Shown: piece after piece, positions 1-13,800 of the stretch
Position numbering within the stretch: the first letter of the stretch is position 1
How the letters are laid out: each line of letters opens with the position of its first letter
NCBI GenBank assembly: GCA_019914995.1
Contig: CM034131.1
Location: 1,364,001-1,428,000, forward strand
Length of the DNA: 64,000 nucleotides
Source: Acanthochlamys bracteata
Taxonomy: Eukaryota > Streptophyta > Magnoliopsida > Pandanales > Velloziaceae
Direction: 5' to 3'
The notes under the pieces: model-generated
Seen by the model: only the letters and a program-made list of their open reading frames with translations
What the model was told of the DNA's origin: nothing
Database searches by the model: none
Program-made: the position numbers and the translations under genes

Positions 1-146
1 TCGCCTGTGTATTTAGCAAAGCAAGATGCAGGAGTTGAAGAACATCAGTTAAAGAGCAAAGCTAATTTTGTACTAAATCGATGCCACAATAAAAAATGAT
101 TGGTTTATGGAAAAATCAATCCAGAAGTACCTTCAGCAGATACACA

Positions 147-3100
147 TTAGCTATCATTGAAAAAGTAATGCCAGGCCATGGCAAGAGCAGCAACCAATAC
201 AATTTTTGTCAGTAATTTTGGGCCAATTAGAGGTGAGGATGATGATGTTGATGTAGACTCCTGTTTCTGCCCTTTATGCAACAGACGCGACAGAAGTTGC
301 GGAATCAGCCCACGACGTTCAGAATCTGCAGACAAGAAAGCTTTGTAAAAAGCCAGACCCAGCCAATTACACATGAAAAAGATTTCCATAAACCACAGGC
401 ATCCTTTCATAGGAACTGTTTCCTTTCTATTAAAATGAAAATGTACAACTTTGTACCTAAGATCCATATGCATACAAACTCACACCATAAGTCAATTAAA
501 ATCTCTATGCAGGTTTGCTGTACCATTTTATGCCCCATGTCTAGTTAATTGGCTTTAGTTTAAATGTAATAGATTGTAATCATGTCTATGCATGCTTAGT
601 TATATAATTTGCCATTCTCATTGCATCCAAACTACACTTCTGTCCAACAAACAGCTTAGATATGCATATTATCAAACATAGTCTAAGGCATTCTAATTCT
701 CTTTCTACGATGAATCTTTGTAGGATAAAGTTAGAAAGCTACTGTAAGCTCATCTTCGATGAGTTATGTGCAGCTCCATTTGTGGTAATCACTCACCGAA
801 TCCACAACAAATGCTAAGGAATTAGCATACAATCGATCAAGCTTTCCTGCAACTTTAATTGTGGTTTAATTAAATTTAGGAAGTACGCCAAAACTGAGAG
901 TTACCTGGTCTACTCAATAATCTTTCTTCCTCACCGATTCTCCTCCTTAGGACATTGAGCAAGGAACCAAAATATAGTGCCAGAACTGTGCATGTGAAGG
1001 TGATCACATTATATGGCATGCTAAAATCAGGAGTTGTCAAAGGAACCAGCAATACTTCAGTATAAGATGATACAAAATTCCTCTCCTGCAGTTACATCAG
1101 CATAATTAACAAAAGAAGAATGTGGCAAATTTTATATATGGACAATAACTCTACATTATAGCTTTATTTGCATGTAATAAAATAAAATAAGATGGACTAA
1201 ATTGCTCTAATCAGCAATGAGAATCTCAAAGTACCTTATATTTTGAAAGTATAGGTGAATATTCTGAGGAGCTGTTTTCAAGGTAGCTTCTGCTTGAGTA
1301 TAAATTAGGAAAACTGACTATAGCAGACGGTATGTCAAATCCTTGATTAGCATCAGGAGGATATTCGTCAATATGTAAGAAACCCTGTAAATAATTTTTC
1401 AGTCAGATTCAAATAACAACTAAAAAAACTAAATAATAAAGAGTGTCTCACAAATGCTTAAATATTTGTCCTGTTAAAGGGATTTATGCAACACTAGAAA
1501 GAAAGGGTTAAGTCATACAGAAACCTTATCAAAATCTAAGGTCATTATAGCAGAGTGTATATCACATGGAAAGTTGAGTATCATCTCCAATGTTCCAGGT
1601 GACTTTTTGTCCTCTGAAGGGGAGACTTTCATTTTGCCCACCACATCAGATGTTGTACGGGCACTGCCATCCACAAAAATCTGCACTGTGTGATAATAGA
1701 CTCTAACATACCAAGGCACAACCTGAAATATGACAGCCTGAAATATACACTCATTTTCACTGCTTGATAACAATTCACGTGTATAAGTAGATTGCAGTGA
1801 GATAGCTATTGAGCCTCTTTCGTTTCCACTTCCCATAAGAAACCTGCTTGCTTGAAATGGTGGCTGGGAGCTGGACCAGAGTAAAGGAAGTTTCCATGTA
1901 ATGCCTACATCCAGAGCTTCCAGTTCACCGTAATTAGCAACATCGAACTCACAAACAATAGAAGCTGTTTCGGCTTCTGCAGTGCTCATTTCTCGAAACA
2001 CCTTCTGTGGCGCATGCAGAAGTTCAAATACTGCATTGACATGAGAATATTCATGCCCCTTCTTCGCAAGTGCCAAAAGCAAATTTTTGTCTAGCTCAAG
2101 GAATACTCTACTCTCTTTCGCAAGAACACATTTACCTCTCACTTTATTTTTGAATAATGAACTTAAAGACCAACTAGGCTGAAGAGATCTGTCAGTAGAA
2201 TAAGTTGGACTTATAATTTGGGTATCAGGTTGGAGCACAATAGTCAGCGCCTGGTCAAGAATTATGCCACTTAACTTAGTTGAGATGATCTGCAACCTTT
2301 GAGAATGATAGTGTGCTTTATACACTGAAGGCCTATCCAGCAAAGAAGCTAATCCAGCCTTGTCACGACAAGGAAGAAGCTTCAACCAAGGAGTGAGGTT
2401 CTCTGTGCAAACTGCTTCACGAGGCAGTGCACCATATCGTAGGTTGCTTGCATTGGCAGGAAAACCCCAGGTTGGAGTAGAATAGGCAGTAGATGACTCG
2501 AGAAAGTTTATAGAAGCGCAAAACAGACCTGAAAGAGCATGAGTAAGATCTTTCCAGGTAGGGTCAATTTCAGCTACTGGAAGGTCAAAGATAGACCACA
2601 ACTCAACCCCAGGGGGCTTAGCATTATTGCTGGACATGGGATCTTCTCCGCCCCATCTCTCATAGTTCCAGCGTCCTTGAGTAAAAGAAAGTTCTAGTTC
2701 CCTAACATGAAATTTTTGGACCTGGATTATGCATATAATGGGAAACACAGTAAATCAAAAGCTACTAAAGTTTCTTAGAGAGACAGATTTGAAAGCTACG
2801 ATAGGATATATAACTATCTCTAGAAGTAAAATAGACTTTCAGTGACTGCAACAATCCAATAGCATCTACCAGAACCGGGACAAAAGAGCTCCAGAAAGCA
2901 ACAATCTTGTAGAATTAGCAAAATTGTAGATAAATGGTCACAATAGGCCAAGTAATACTAATCAAAAAAATGTAGTACATACCTATCAGAATACCATAGT
3001 CATTCAAATGATGCGATATAACAGTTCAGATTGCACAAGAAACATGAAAGTTTGAAGTATTACAAGTACTACACTGTCAATGTGATCATGATATAGGCAT

Positions 3101-3793
3101 TACAATCTCAAGAATCTTAGAGATTTTGTCAGATGAACGTGAATATTCTTTTTGCCAACCCAAATATAGCTACATTCTCGTAAAATAGCTATTAAATTCT
3201 CAGCCCATATAATGGAAAAATAAGTCTGAAATTTAACACACCAATCAATTCACTTTAACATGAGAAGCTACTGCATATTTCATATCACCTATTCTGAATC
3301 AGCTTTTACTTCTCCCATCTAATCTTAAAAGAAACAGCTAATTTTGAAACAAAAATGGGAAGACAGTAACTAAAAACCCATAATTTTCTACCAAGATAAC
3401 TAATCAAAATTTTCTGTTGAAAAAACTATTAAGTCCCTAAAACTCACTCTTTAACATTTTTTAAAATTCTTAATTCACAGCAATAACAAAGAGACAAATT
3501 GAATAAAAAGGTCTGGAAAAATTGGAAATTAATGAACATACAAGCTGAGAAATTGATTTGGGGAAGAGATGGTGATGGCGTCCCAGGGAAGAAGAAGGCG
3601 GCGTTGAACTGCGGAAGTGGAAATGGGCGACAAGTTTACGGTCCGGAAGTGGTTTCAGAACCAACTCCTCCCAGAAAAACTCTTCATTCCCAACCGAAGA
3701 AGAATCTCCACCGTCCGATCCAGTAATCCTATGGAAGAGAGTGAAAGACGAGAAGAGTAGAACAAGAAGAGGAAGAAGAAAGCTCGCGGCCAT
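147..3793 (-). CDS. PIG-T: GPI transamidase subunit PIG-T (Gpi16 family)
   Basis: Predicted subunit of the GPI transamidase complex in the ER membrane, which swaps the C-terminal signal of precursor proteins for a GPI anchor. Five exons (minus strand): 3793-3542, 2721-1525, 1384-1235, 1085-905 and 325-147, all with GT..AG introns and matching phase, giving 652 aa, close to the length of plant relatives. Residues 1-25 form a hydrophobic signal peptide. Family hallmarks are [17 protein letters not shown] in exon 1, [16 protein letters not shown] at the start of exon 2 and [20 protein letters not shown] in exon 3. A hydrophobic span at about 554-578, followed by LRRR, is the expected C-terminal membrane anchor; a second hydrophobic stretch lies in the last 22 residues. 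The ATG is the only good start before the signal peptide. Family assignment is firm; the last exon is the least certain because the tail is poorly conserved. Confidence 0.9.
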
Positions 3794-4809
3794 CGCCGTT
3801 GCGGGATCAAGTTAGAAACTTAGTAGCTAATAATTAAGTTTTAGTTAGTAGAGGGTTTCTTTTGGTATTTCAATAAGTTAAGGGGGTTATGTGAGAAATG
3901 TGTCTTTTTTTTTCTTTTAGCAATTTTATAAAAATCCTTATGTCTTTAGTAAAGACAGCAGATTCCAAAACGTAAAATAGATTAAAAAAAATCAATTGTA
4001 AAGTAACATCAATAAGAAATAAAATATTATTTATCTACTCATATATGAGAGGTGAAATATTAGTGCCTAACAAAGGTGAAATATTAATACCTAACAATAA
4101 CTTCTCCTGTAACATTAAATTCAAATTAATTTTTTTATTTTGATTTTTCTCAAATTTATAAATCATATTTAATTTATTTCTCCACAAGTATTTATTTTAT
4201 AAAACTCATTTCCAACTAACTAAAACTAACTAAAACGAACAAACTCTCACAGTCACCATTATTGTTCTCCAAGAGCAACAACTCGCTTCTATCACATTAT
4301 TCGAATTCAATAACACAAAATTAAAACAAAAGCAGAAAAACGTAAAGATTTATTTCTTGGACACATGCACCCTGTTTCAAGGCTTTTCTACTAGGAGCAG
4401 CCACATGAAAATTTACTGGTAACAGTTACATGAAACCCTTCATAGCAGCAGCTACCACTGGCATGATTAGTTAATCATTTTACATTCCTTTCAGAAAGGT
4501 ACATGGCGAATCTCACATATCCAGATCACAACAAAGTTGCAGTTTTCACAAGACAAAATAGTTTACAGAGAAATCTTTTGTTCTCGAATCACCTATGCCT
4601 TCAGTTTTTGGCTGAGCTTCACGAAGCAGAAAGAAAATTGAAGCCCTTGCAAGAAAGTGAAGCGTAACCCTAACTCATGTTTAATGGTACACCTGTTGTG
4701 TTGTATGTCCTGCTCTGGTTTTAAAGTTACCAGAACATAAATAACCCCAATTCGTGAATATGAAGCTACCTCCGAAGGTTGTGATTTGCTACAGCCAGAG
4801 TTCCACCAC
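3794..4809. other. Spacer between PIG-T and UBP5
   Basis: This interval holds the PIG-T promoter and 5' UTR on the right of its ATG and the 3' UTR of the UBP5 gene, whose stop codon is at 4812-4810. The part from about 3,960 to 4,250 is AT-rich and contains the short direct repeat gaaatattartrcctaacaa twice (near 4,052 and 4,077). I see no further gene. Confidence 0.5.
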
Positions 4810-7800
4810 TTAAAGTGGATTTTCGCTCTTAACTCTCCTATAGAAAAGTACATAAGCTGCACCAGATTTGACTTCCTCTTCACTCATTGGAGAAATATGG
4901 CTATCATCAAAATTATACCATCTGTTCTCATCCAGAAGCTGCATAGAGCAGAAGTATCAGGTTCAGATATTACATGTTTACATGAAGAACCGACCTTCCT
5001 ACCAACTTTCTGTAAATGAAGACTGAGTAGGAAATACAGCGCATGAATTAGGATATGTAGCAACCAGAAACAAAATAAGCTTTCTTTCTTCCTTTTCCTG
5101 GGTTTGAAAATGGGGTTTGCTATGAAGTTGAGAATTGTTGGTGACTTCAAATGCCATAACAAAGAGTTGAACTTAAGCTTATCGAAGCAAGTGCATCTCA
5201 CTAGGATGCATTCACATCGAATAAATGTGGATGAACAAATTTATACTGAGCTACACCCTAAATAAAGCAATAAAAAGCAAATATTAAGGTGTCAATATGA
5301 GCTCATCCAACTGCAAGATGATCCATTAGTTGATAAATATTAAATATCATGCCTGCAGGTAATGCTGCCTATTTGATACTCATCTATACATCATATTGAC
5401 CATAAAACGATATGAAAAATGGTAACTCAAAACTTCTGGACCTTTGTATTCAAATAATCTTATGGAAAGATGAAGTAAGAACTAACGATCACCTTGATGT
5501 ATGCTGTGTAATGCCCGCTTGCCATGTTGCCATAGTGGTTGCACAGGGCATACAGTTCATAGACTTGACGTTGCGAGCTGCTCTTGTGAGCAACATAATT
5601 TGTTAAGTCGAAGTCGTGAATAGGGAAGTTGACAAACGTCTCAAGTTTATGCTTTGCTGACCGACTAAAAGAGAAGCGCTTTAGATGAATAACTAACACT
5701 TCAGGAAGCCTCCATAGGTCCAACTTTTTGCTAGCCTGCCTTTGCTCCTTGCATCTTGGGCAGTACCTTCAGAAAAGTTTGCCATAAGGACCACAGACTT
5801 TTAAAGAAGGAAAAGCCAACTTAAGAAAATTATTGGGCACTCATATAAATTAAAATTTCTTCAATATACAACAGAATATGGATTCTCCTCCCCTGCAAAC
5901 CATTGTGTAAAAGAGCACCGAAGACTTCATCTTCAAAGACTAAGAAATCAAACATGAGCAGTATTACATCAGGTCAATTAAGTTCTACATTTGTATCCCA
6001 ACACCTATAAATTTTTTTTTTCGAACTTCTAAACCAGCACCCACATCAAAAGGAACAATAACTTCTGGATTAGATATACACATACCTTCCTTTTTTCGAA
6101 GTCTATAATTATCATGCGACGGATGAGTTTACTTAATCTAATCCAATCCTATATTTAGAGCAATATAAGAATCGAGCATGTTTTACAGCACTTTGCAAGA
6201 AAACTAATAGATTGAAAATCTGATCTATTTGTATTATGTCACTAACCACATATCCTCAGGGACAAGAGGTTCCTCCCTCAAGAAAGCCTCCAAGCATGTA
6301 TACAAAGAAAGTGGCTCATTACGAGATCGTTTTGGTGCAGGAGCATACTTGAATACATCAGGAAGATTCTCAAGATGATGAATATCATACTTCTCCATAT
6401 TTTTCTTTGACCAGTTAATATATATCACAGGGGATGTTGACAACAGTGGAAGTTTGATAACCTCCTCTTTTGATGATGACAAATTGATGCATCCATCGTA
6501 CTCATTAACTAGTTGAAAATGAAAGTCGGATACTGTTTCTTTTAACTCTAAAGCTTCTGAATCATTTGTTGAAGAGTCTAGCGATGCTGTGGTAGTCTTC
6601 AAATCAGTAGCAGCAGCTTTGCTTGAACTAGAACAGATAGATACAGGTTCTTCTTTTCCCTGCAGCATCGGAGCAAGCAACTTCTTAGCAATTTCTTGGA
6701 CATAAGTGCTTCTGATAATATCTTCACGTGTTACTGGAGCAATAAGGGGCGTTCCAAAGGTTTTCCAGGCCACTGAGCTATTCTTTATGTTTCCAACCTC
6801 CCTACATGTAAGTTAACATTATAAAATTAAAAAAATGATTAAAAATATGAATGAGGTAAGCAGCATTAAATGAGGAAGAGGTAAGACATTGCGAAGAAGA
6901 TTACATTAGTAAAGACTTGCATAATGCAATAAGGAAGTCACCTTAGTGAAGAACAGAGATTAGATGCAGCAAAACTATTTAAATACTTACACTTCTTCAC
7001 GGCGATGTACAAACTGAAGGAGAGACGCGCTTTTTGACCTTGGAACTTTATAGGCAACAAGGAGATCATCATCTTTGATGGCCGAAAGAAGGATCATAGG
7101 ATCATCCACGAAATGATGAATCACATGATCATGTATCTACAAATTTCTGCGAATATATTTAGTATCCACATCAAAGCAAGAAAGTTATGGATTGAACAAG
7201 TTCTGAATGCAAATGATTTACCTCTGCTATTAAAAGTTTTTCACTGTTTTTCAGTGAACATGCGCTGCTAAGAGCCTGAATCAAGTCCTTGCACCAACCT
7301 TGCTTGGGCACATTTACAGTATATGGTGTTGGCAATGCGCTCCCATCACTAGTGAAAACCACCACTGTCATAGTACGAGCGGAGGCGAATTGTAGAGGCA
7401 AGGACAGGTACATGAATGGATCAAACGTCACCGAGATTTTACCACAGACAGGGCAGACTAGCGTTGACTTGTATTGGCCCTGTCAAATTTGCATTTACTC
7501 AGAGATAAGATGACGGTTGTTTGTTGGTGGCATCAGCAGTGGCCATCCATTATCTAGTAGCCAGAATCAGAAAAAGAAAAGAAATAACAATCAATGAGAG
7601 ACACTTGGAGATCATAAAGCTTATTTTATTAGAAAGGCCAAGCATACGCCATATTACTTATTCAGAAACCCAAAGTCATGAACGTTCATTTCTTAGTATT
7701 CTCTCCAACAATATCGACTAATGATCTGATTAATATATTTCTTCCAGCACAACTTTCCCTAAACCAATATTTTCGACTGTACTCATGTTGATTTGACTCA

Positions 7801-10800
7801 GTATCTTATAGCCCAACAACAATAAAATTCTTTCAGGAAAAAGAAAAAAGAAAACAAAGCCTTCAAGATTGGAAGCATAATATTTAAATTGCCATGCACC
7901 AGTTAGGATATAGGGCCTCCACTCCCTAAACAGAGGCAATCCTAATGAGCAGGTTTACTGATAATTACTAATAAATAATAACAATAATATATAACATCAA
8001 GAACATTTAAATTGATCACTACTTATTCCTAAAGTTACAATGATGAATACGCTATCATGATCACAATATGCCATCTTTCTACGTAATGCACTCTTTTCTC
8101 TGGCCTAAAAGGTGCATGACGGGGTAAACGAAAGAGTACAAGAAATTGTATAGCTAAAAACAGAAAGCAAACCATGTAACAATAACAGGGAAACCAAACC
8201 AAAGCCTGTGTCAAGAGGAACAAAAAAACGCTTTAGAGGCCATATACTACATTGCCTGTGAACAACATCCAATTGTGTAACTTCAGACTAAGAGACAACA
8301 AATATAGAAGAAACTTAATTATTTTATCCATGTGTCAACAAATGACATTGCCATAGTAAAAAAGATGGAATTAAGGAACAATTCAATGATATATCAAATT
8401 CAGAGTATTGTTTTCTTTATGTAAAAATCCTATGGGTCTCGCCTCCCAATTATTTATAAGAATATCAAAATCATGGAGGAGGTTGAATGTGATTAGTGAA
8501 TTCCCAGGCACAGGTCATCATCCCAGGCACGGGTCCTCATCCCAAAATCATACTAGAATTGAAGAGAATCATTGAGCCTACATTTGATTTGGGCGCAAAT
8601 GAAAAGATGAAACAGAAAGGAAAGTAAAATAAAAGATTTCAAAATTGTATAGAAGAAGGGTCAGGGAATATATCTTGTGAAAATGCTGATCAATATACCT
8701 GGCATACATCAACAATAATGGAGTCATTACGGGCAAGATGATTTGCCCAATGCTCATCAGCAACTTCTTCATCAGGCCGTCCATCTGCATCTTTAGTCTT
8801 AATGTAAGGTTTGTGCTTTACGCGATTTAGGTCTTCATGAAGTCCATCCAATAAGAATGCCAGAAGTTCCTGAAAAGGGAAAACATGGTCGGGATGGTAA
8901 ATATTATGCATATAGAAACCAGTACAGCGTACTTCGTGAAAGGGACAAAACATTTTTGAGACCTGAGAGTCATGTTGGCTGTATCCACTGAACTGAGGTG
9001 CAAAGCGTGCAAGCTTTGTCTTAAATGGCCTTGGGGAAACTGGTGTCCTTCCAGGAGCCCATAGTTTCCTGAGCAACTCTCCAAATGCTAAAGCAAGCTC
9101 ACCCTACAAAACTAAGGAACCAAGTTAATACTAAGAACATACTTCCAAGTCCATTATATAGTTCCGAAAGATGGCCAGGGAAAGCTTAAGCAATGCTGGC
9201 TAATCAAGACCACCAAAGGATGATTCATCCAATATATGCTGAGGCAGTAAAAGGAACATCAATTGCATTGCAACATATTGCCAAAAACCTAGAATTGTTA
9301 GACATCTATGTGCTCAAGTTCGTTATGAAGGAAAAATGTATGGTACAAATGCTCCACATCTGTCCTGGTAATTGGACCTCCTTTCACGTCATGTCATGCC
9401 CATAAAGTGATTTTATCTAATGTTAAATAGGCTGAAGGCAATCCACATGACAGGAATGTATGCAGTTTACATCAATGTATTGACAACAAACTTCCTTACA
9501 CATCAAAGAGATCAGTGGCCAATCAAATCTATAGCACAAAGCTGATGACAAGTGAAGGATTTTGGGCTTCTCATTGATGAAGGAGAAATGAAAGAAGTAG
9601 TAAAGAAGTGCAACAAGATAACGGTTGTTGTGACTAATTTCATTGCATCATCCAGCAATTTTACAAGATATGCAGGTCCAATTCTGAAAATCTTTGTCCT
9701 AAGCACAAAGTTAATTTAACTTAAAATATTAACAACGAAGGAATTTAAGTGCAGTAACCTGGTCTCTCTTGCACAACCTAGGTTACTGTCCTAGTTTGAC
9801 ATGCATTTGAACCCAGATTGCTTAGTGGAGAAAAGAACCAACCAAACAATTTCTCAATACTTCACTTTTCTAGTATATAGAGTTGACGGGCTGTTGCATA
9901 TTCTGTTTAGGGAATTCCCTAATATAACTGTTCTGAATGGCATTACTTGACCCGGACTACCTATAATGCTCAAGTAGGATTCCAAATTAATGCCCTAGTA
10001 CACAGCAAGGTTGCAACAACCAAAAATTAATCTCTAAACTTGCTCAGTAAATTGCGCCTATACATACCCAAGATGTCTGGATGAATTGTATTTAACGGAG
10101 CTTGAAGAAAAGATTGAATTAGCATTTATGTTCAGAACATGTTCATGCATGTAACAATAATCACCATATGGAGCTTTTAATCTAAGGCTAATACAGCAAC
10201 AGCGATGTGCGTCTGCATTGACTTATCATCATTCCATCGTCAAACAATCTTCTACTCATGCAATCCACTACAAGTAGCCAATAAACTGATACCAGGAACA
10301 CACCAGATCATTAGCTCATACCTAACTCAGGAATCCATTAACTACAAAACCTTCTAAATGTATGCTAACAATGGCAAATGGAAGCACGCATAGCCTCTTC
10401 CATGATCATTTGATGCGCATGTTTGTTAAACACATGCATGTTGTTATATATGATTAACATGTCAGCTTGATTAACATCAACACTCATAGAATCCACTACA
10501 TATACGTCTTTTATCAGGATAAAGAATGAAGGGGAAAAGTGATATATGATTTAAGCAAACTGATACTTACAACCATGCCCAATGGATTCTGCCAGTTTAT
10601 CTCTTGGCTATAATCTTCTTGAAAGTATCTAGCAAACTCTGGTGTATGGACCAAGCACTGAATTGCGCTATTCATGAAACATGTATTGCCAAGATTTAAC
10701 AAACCCGTTAGACCAGAAGGAGCTCCTCTTGTGACTATGCTACTACCTGCAAGTAAAATGTCTGTATCATTTTTTGCTGATCTAAGATACAAGCTTTATG

Positions 10801-13800
10801 AGATGTCAGAGTTACATGCAGCAAATAAAATGCTTATTGAAAGGCATTTAAGAGCCAATATCTGGGCTTACAGGGCTCGGTAGTCACTGAAGCAGAGTCT
10901 TTCTCCATTGATCCATTTTCCTCAATTGGACTAGACGGCTCATCAATAGCAGTACTATTGCCATGGTTGAGTACTTCCACCAAAATCTACGCAAGAACAG
11001 ATCCAAGAGCTTAAATTAGATAAATGCTGGAGAAGTGAGCACAGAATGCAAACAGAGATATACTGCATTAATTTATTAATTGTAAGACTAAAAGCAATGA
11101 CATAGAACTGTATATCTCGAGACAAATCTATATATCTACTGCCAAATGTGAAAAAATCTTTTAGAGAATAGTCTCAATTTCATCTCAAGGTCGAAGAAAA
11201 TTACTAAGCAAGCATATAGATAAATGATACATGAAAAGAAAAAATCCTAGTGCATGCAGTTATAGAAAAGTTTTCTGTTAAGAAGTCAAAGAACCTCTGC
11301 AGTAGAATTTCATTTAAAAAGCTTGAGAGTATTGTTATACATACACAGGAAAGATATTGTTAAAGGAAGACAACTCGATTCAATCCAGTGAATTAAACAT
11401 GAAACAGTAGGGATAGATGTCGAGTTTGCAGTTTTGGCCTCCAGTAATGGATGAAAGAGTCCAGAAGAACCATTCAACAGGCCATTAGTAAGGAATACTG
11501 GCACAAGCAAATCTTGACTTGTTAAAAAGCAAATATTCCTTTTGTGGAAGAATCGAGAATAAAAGTCTAGTACAACTCACAAATTGATCCATCTGTATAT
11601 GAGCATCATCCAGAGTTTTCTCCATGTCATCCATTATAACGTGTTTCTGATAATTATAATAGTCCCAAATGCATACCTGTATACAAACTTCTTAATCAGT
11701 TAAGTCACTGAGAAAAGTTTGATTCAAGTTAATAGACTTACTTGATCCAGGAGAAGGTCAAAAGCCTCACAAGCTTTTCTATGAAGTTCTGCTACAGTTT
11801 CCTGCATACAGTAAGCATAAACACAATCAAACTCAGATCCATATAATTTTTTCACAATGCTAAAGAACAAAAATAAATTATTGGCTAAAAGAGATGAACT
11901 TTCTGTTATAAGAACAACAGGATGCTCAGAGGCACATAATCTAATGGTAGCATTAAATATTTGTGTTACTCTACAAGATGCTGATAAATGCCAAAGCACA
12001 TTACTCTATCCATTAGTCACCGAAACACATCCAATAATAAGCTAACCTTTTTACTTATTCTCACAATAGACCGTTCTTCTCTAGGACTCAGAAGCAATTG
12101 CAGGCGTAAAGGATAGACCTCTATTGCCAAATCAGTTTGTGATAAACCTGAACTGATAGCTTTTCTTGGCAAAATTGGACCTCCTCCATACCTGCAGCCA
12201 GATTAATGAATGAGAAATTTTTCAAGAAAACAATGTATACCACATAGAAAATTCCTTATGAACAAATGAAGAAAAGACTTGACCTGCCCAACTTATAAGC
12301 AAAATAAACCAGAAAGCCAGATTCCTGGAACCAGTATAATTAAATTACCCATGAATATATAAACAGCAAAGGTGCATGGAAGTCCAAAATAACATTTATG
12401 AGAAAATGAACTGCTAAATACATTTGGTTTAAGGTTGCAATTCAAAAATTACGGTGTATACATGTAAACAATACACACAAAAACAAGCAAGCAGTCCAAG
12501 TATACAAAATTCAAGAGGACCAACAGTTGTTCAAAAACAAGATGACTAGGAAGTTTACTTTGCCACATAAGATGACTATGAAACAGTTTGTTCAAAAACA
12601 TGGAATGTCAAAATAACATAGCAGAAGAGGGAACCATAAAGCTCTGTAAGAGAATCTAAGAAGCGAATGCCATGGCTCTCTTACATACATCATTAGGAGC
12701 CAGAAAAATTCAAGTGCCTTCTTTATAAGCATGCACTGATGAATCTGGCATCCAACTATATGCATCTATCTAATTGTCGAATTTATTATAAATAGGGATA
12801 CCTATATGACCTCTTTCTCATTTACCAGCATAAGACTATATGTAATATGTCTCTTAAACATTACGGTAGTATTTGAAGTGTCCATATATAGAAGAATTTA
12901 GAAAAAAAAAATAATGTACAAATGATCGCTTTTCATCAACTTAACTTAGTTCTTACCATCCATGTAACTTCTCCCAAACTTCTTCTGGAAGCAATATATA
13001 ATCACGACCTTCTACTAGGTTATCATGGAGTTCCAATTCCATGTTGGACATTTCATATTCAACATGATTATCATCACACATTAAATCATAGTTGTCGATA
13101 GCTGGAGGTCGTTTTAGGCTGCTTGAAGAAAATGATTCATGATGATTTGAAACATAGGATGAGCCATTAGCTGTATTGCTTCCCGAATCCTGGTTGACAT
13201 AATCAATCCAATGTTGCCACCATCTGCACGTAGAAATTGAAATAAAATTAATCAATTATGTCTTGTAAATAATTAAGTGAAAGTTGACATCTTGCACCAA
13301 ATATGAGGTGTGCGCAAGAAAGTGGGGTACCATTAAAAAAAAGATAAAAAGAGAAACTCGAAAAGATAAAAGCAGAAAAGAAACACGCAAGAGAACTATT
13401 CAGAAGTTAAAAAGTTTGACTAATTCAAGTAAGTTGGAAATCTTAAACAGACTGAAGCAGCACAATCTAGTAATTCCACCATGCTACCAAGTCGAACCAT
13501 CAATGGCAAATCACCCTTTCCCCAAATAGATATGGACAATTTTTATCATACTGCTCAACTGTAACAATAAATTGGGTAACAACCAACCACTATCAGAATC
13601 AAATTTATTCTCATGCTACTCTCAGGGGACACTGTTGTTTCCCAAGTCCGTTTATCACTTTTCGCCTCCATAAATTCATGGTACCAGCCTGCACACAGGC
13701 TACCAACAGCAAGTTTGGTAGACGTGGATTGCTAGACTATGCAGCCCTCAAAAGACACTCGAGAAATTGAAAAGGGTGTGTGTCTGCTTAGACAAAGCAA

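Noticed and set aside
276-548. Plus-strand open frame over the last PIG-T exon
   Set aside because: It is the shadow of the PIG-T minus-strand exon and 3' UTR; no splice sites or family match.
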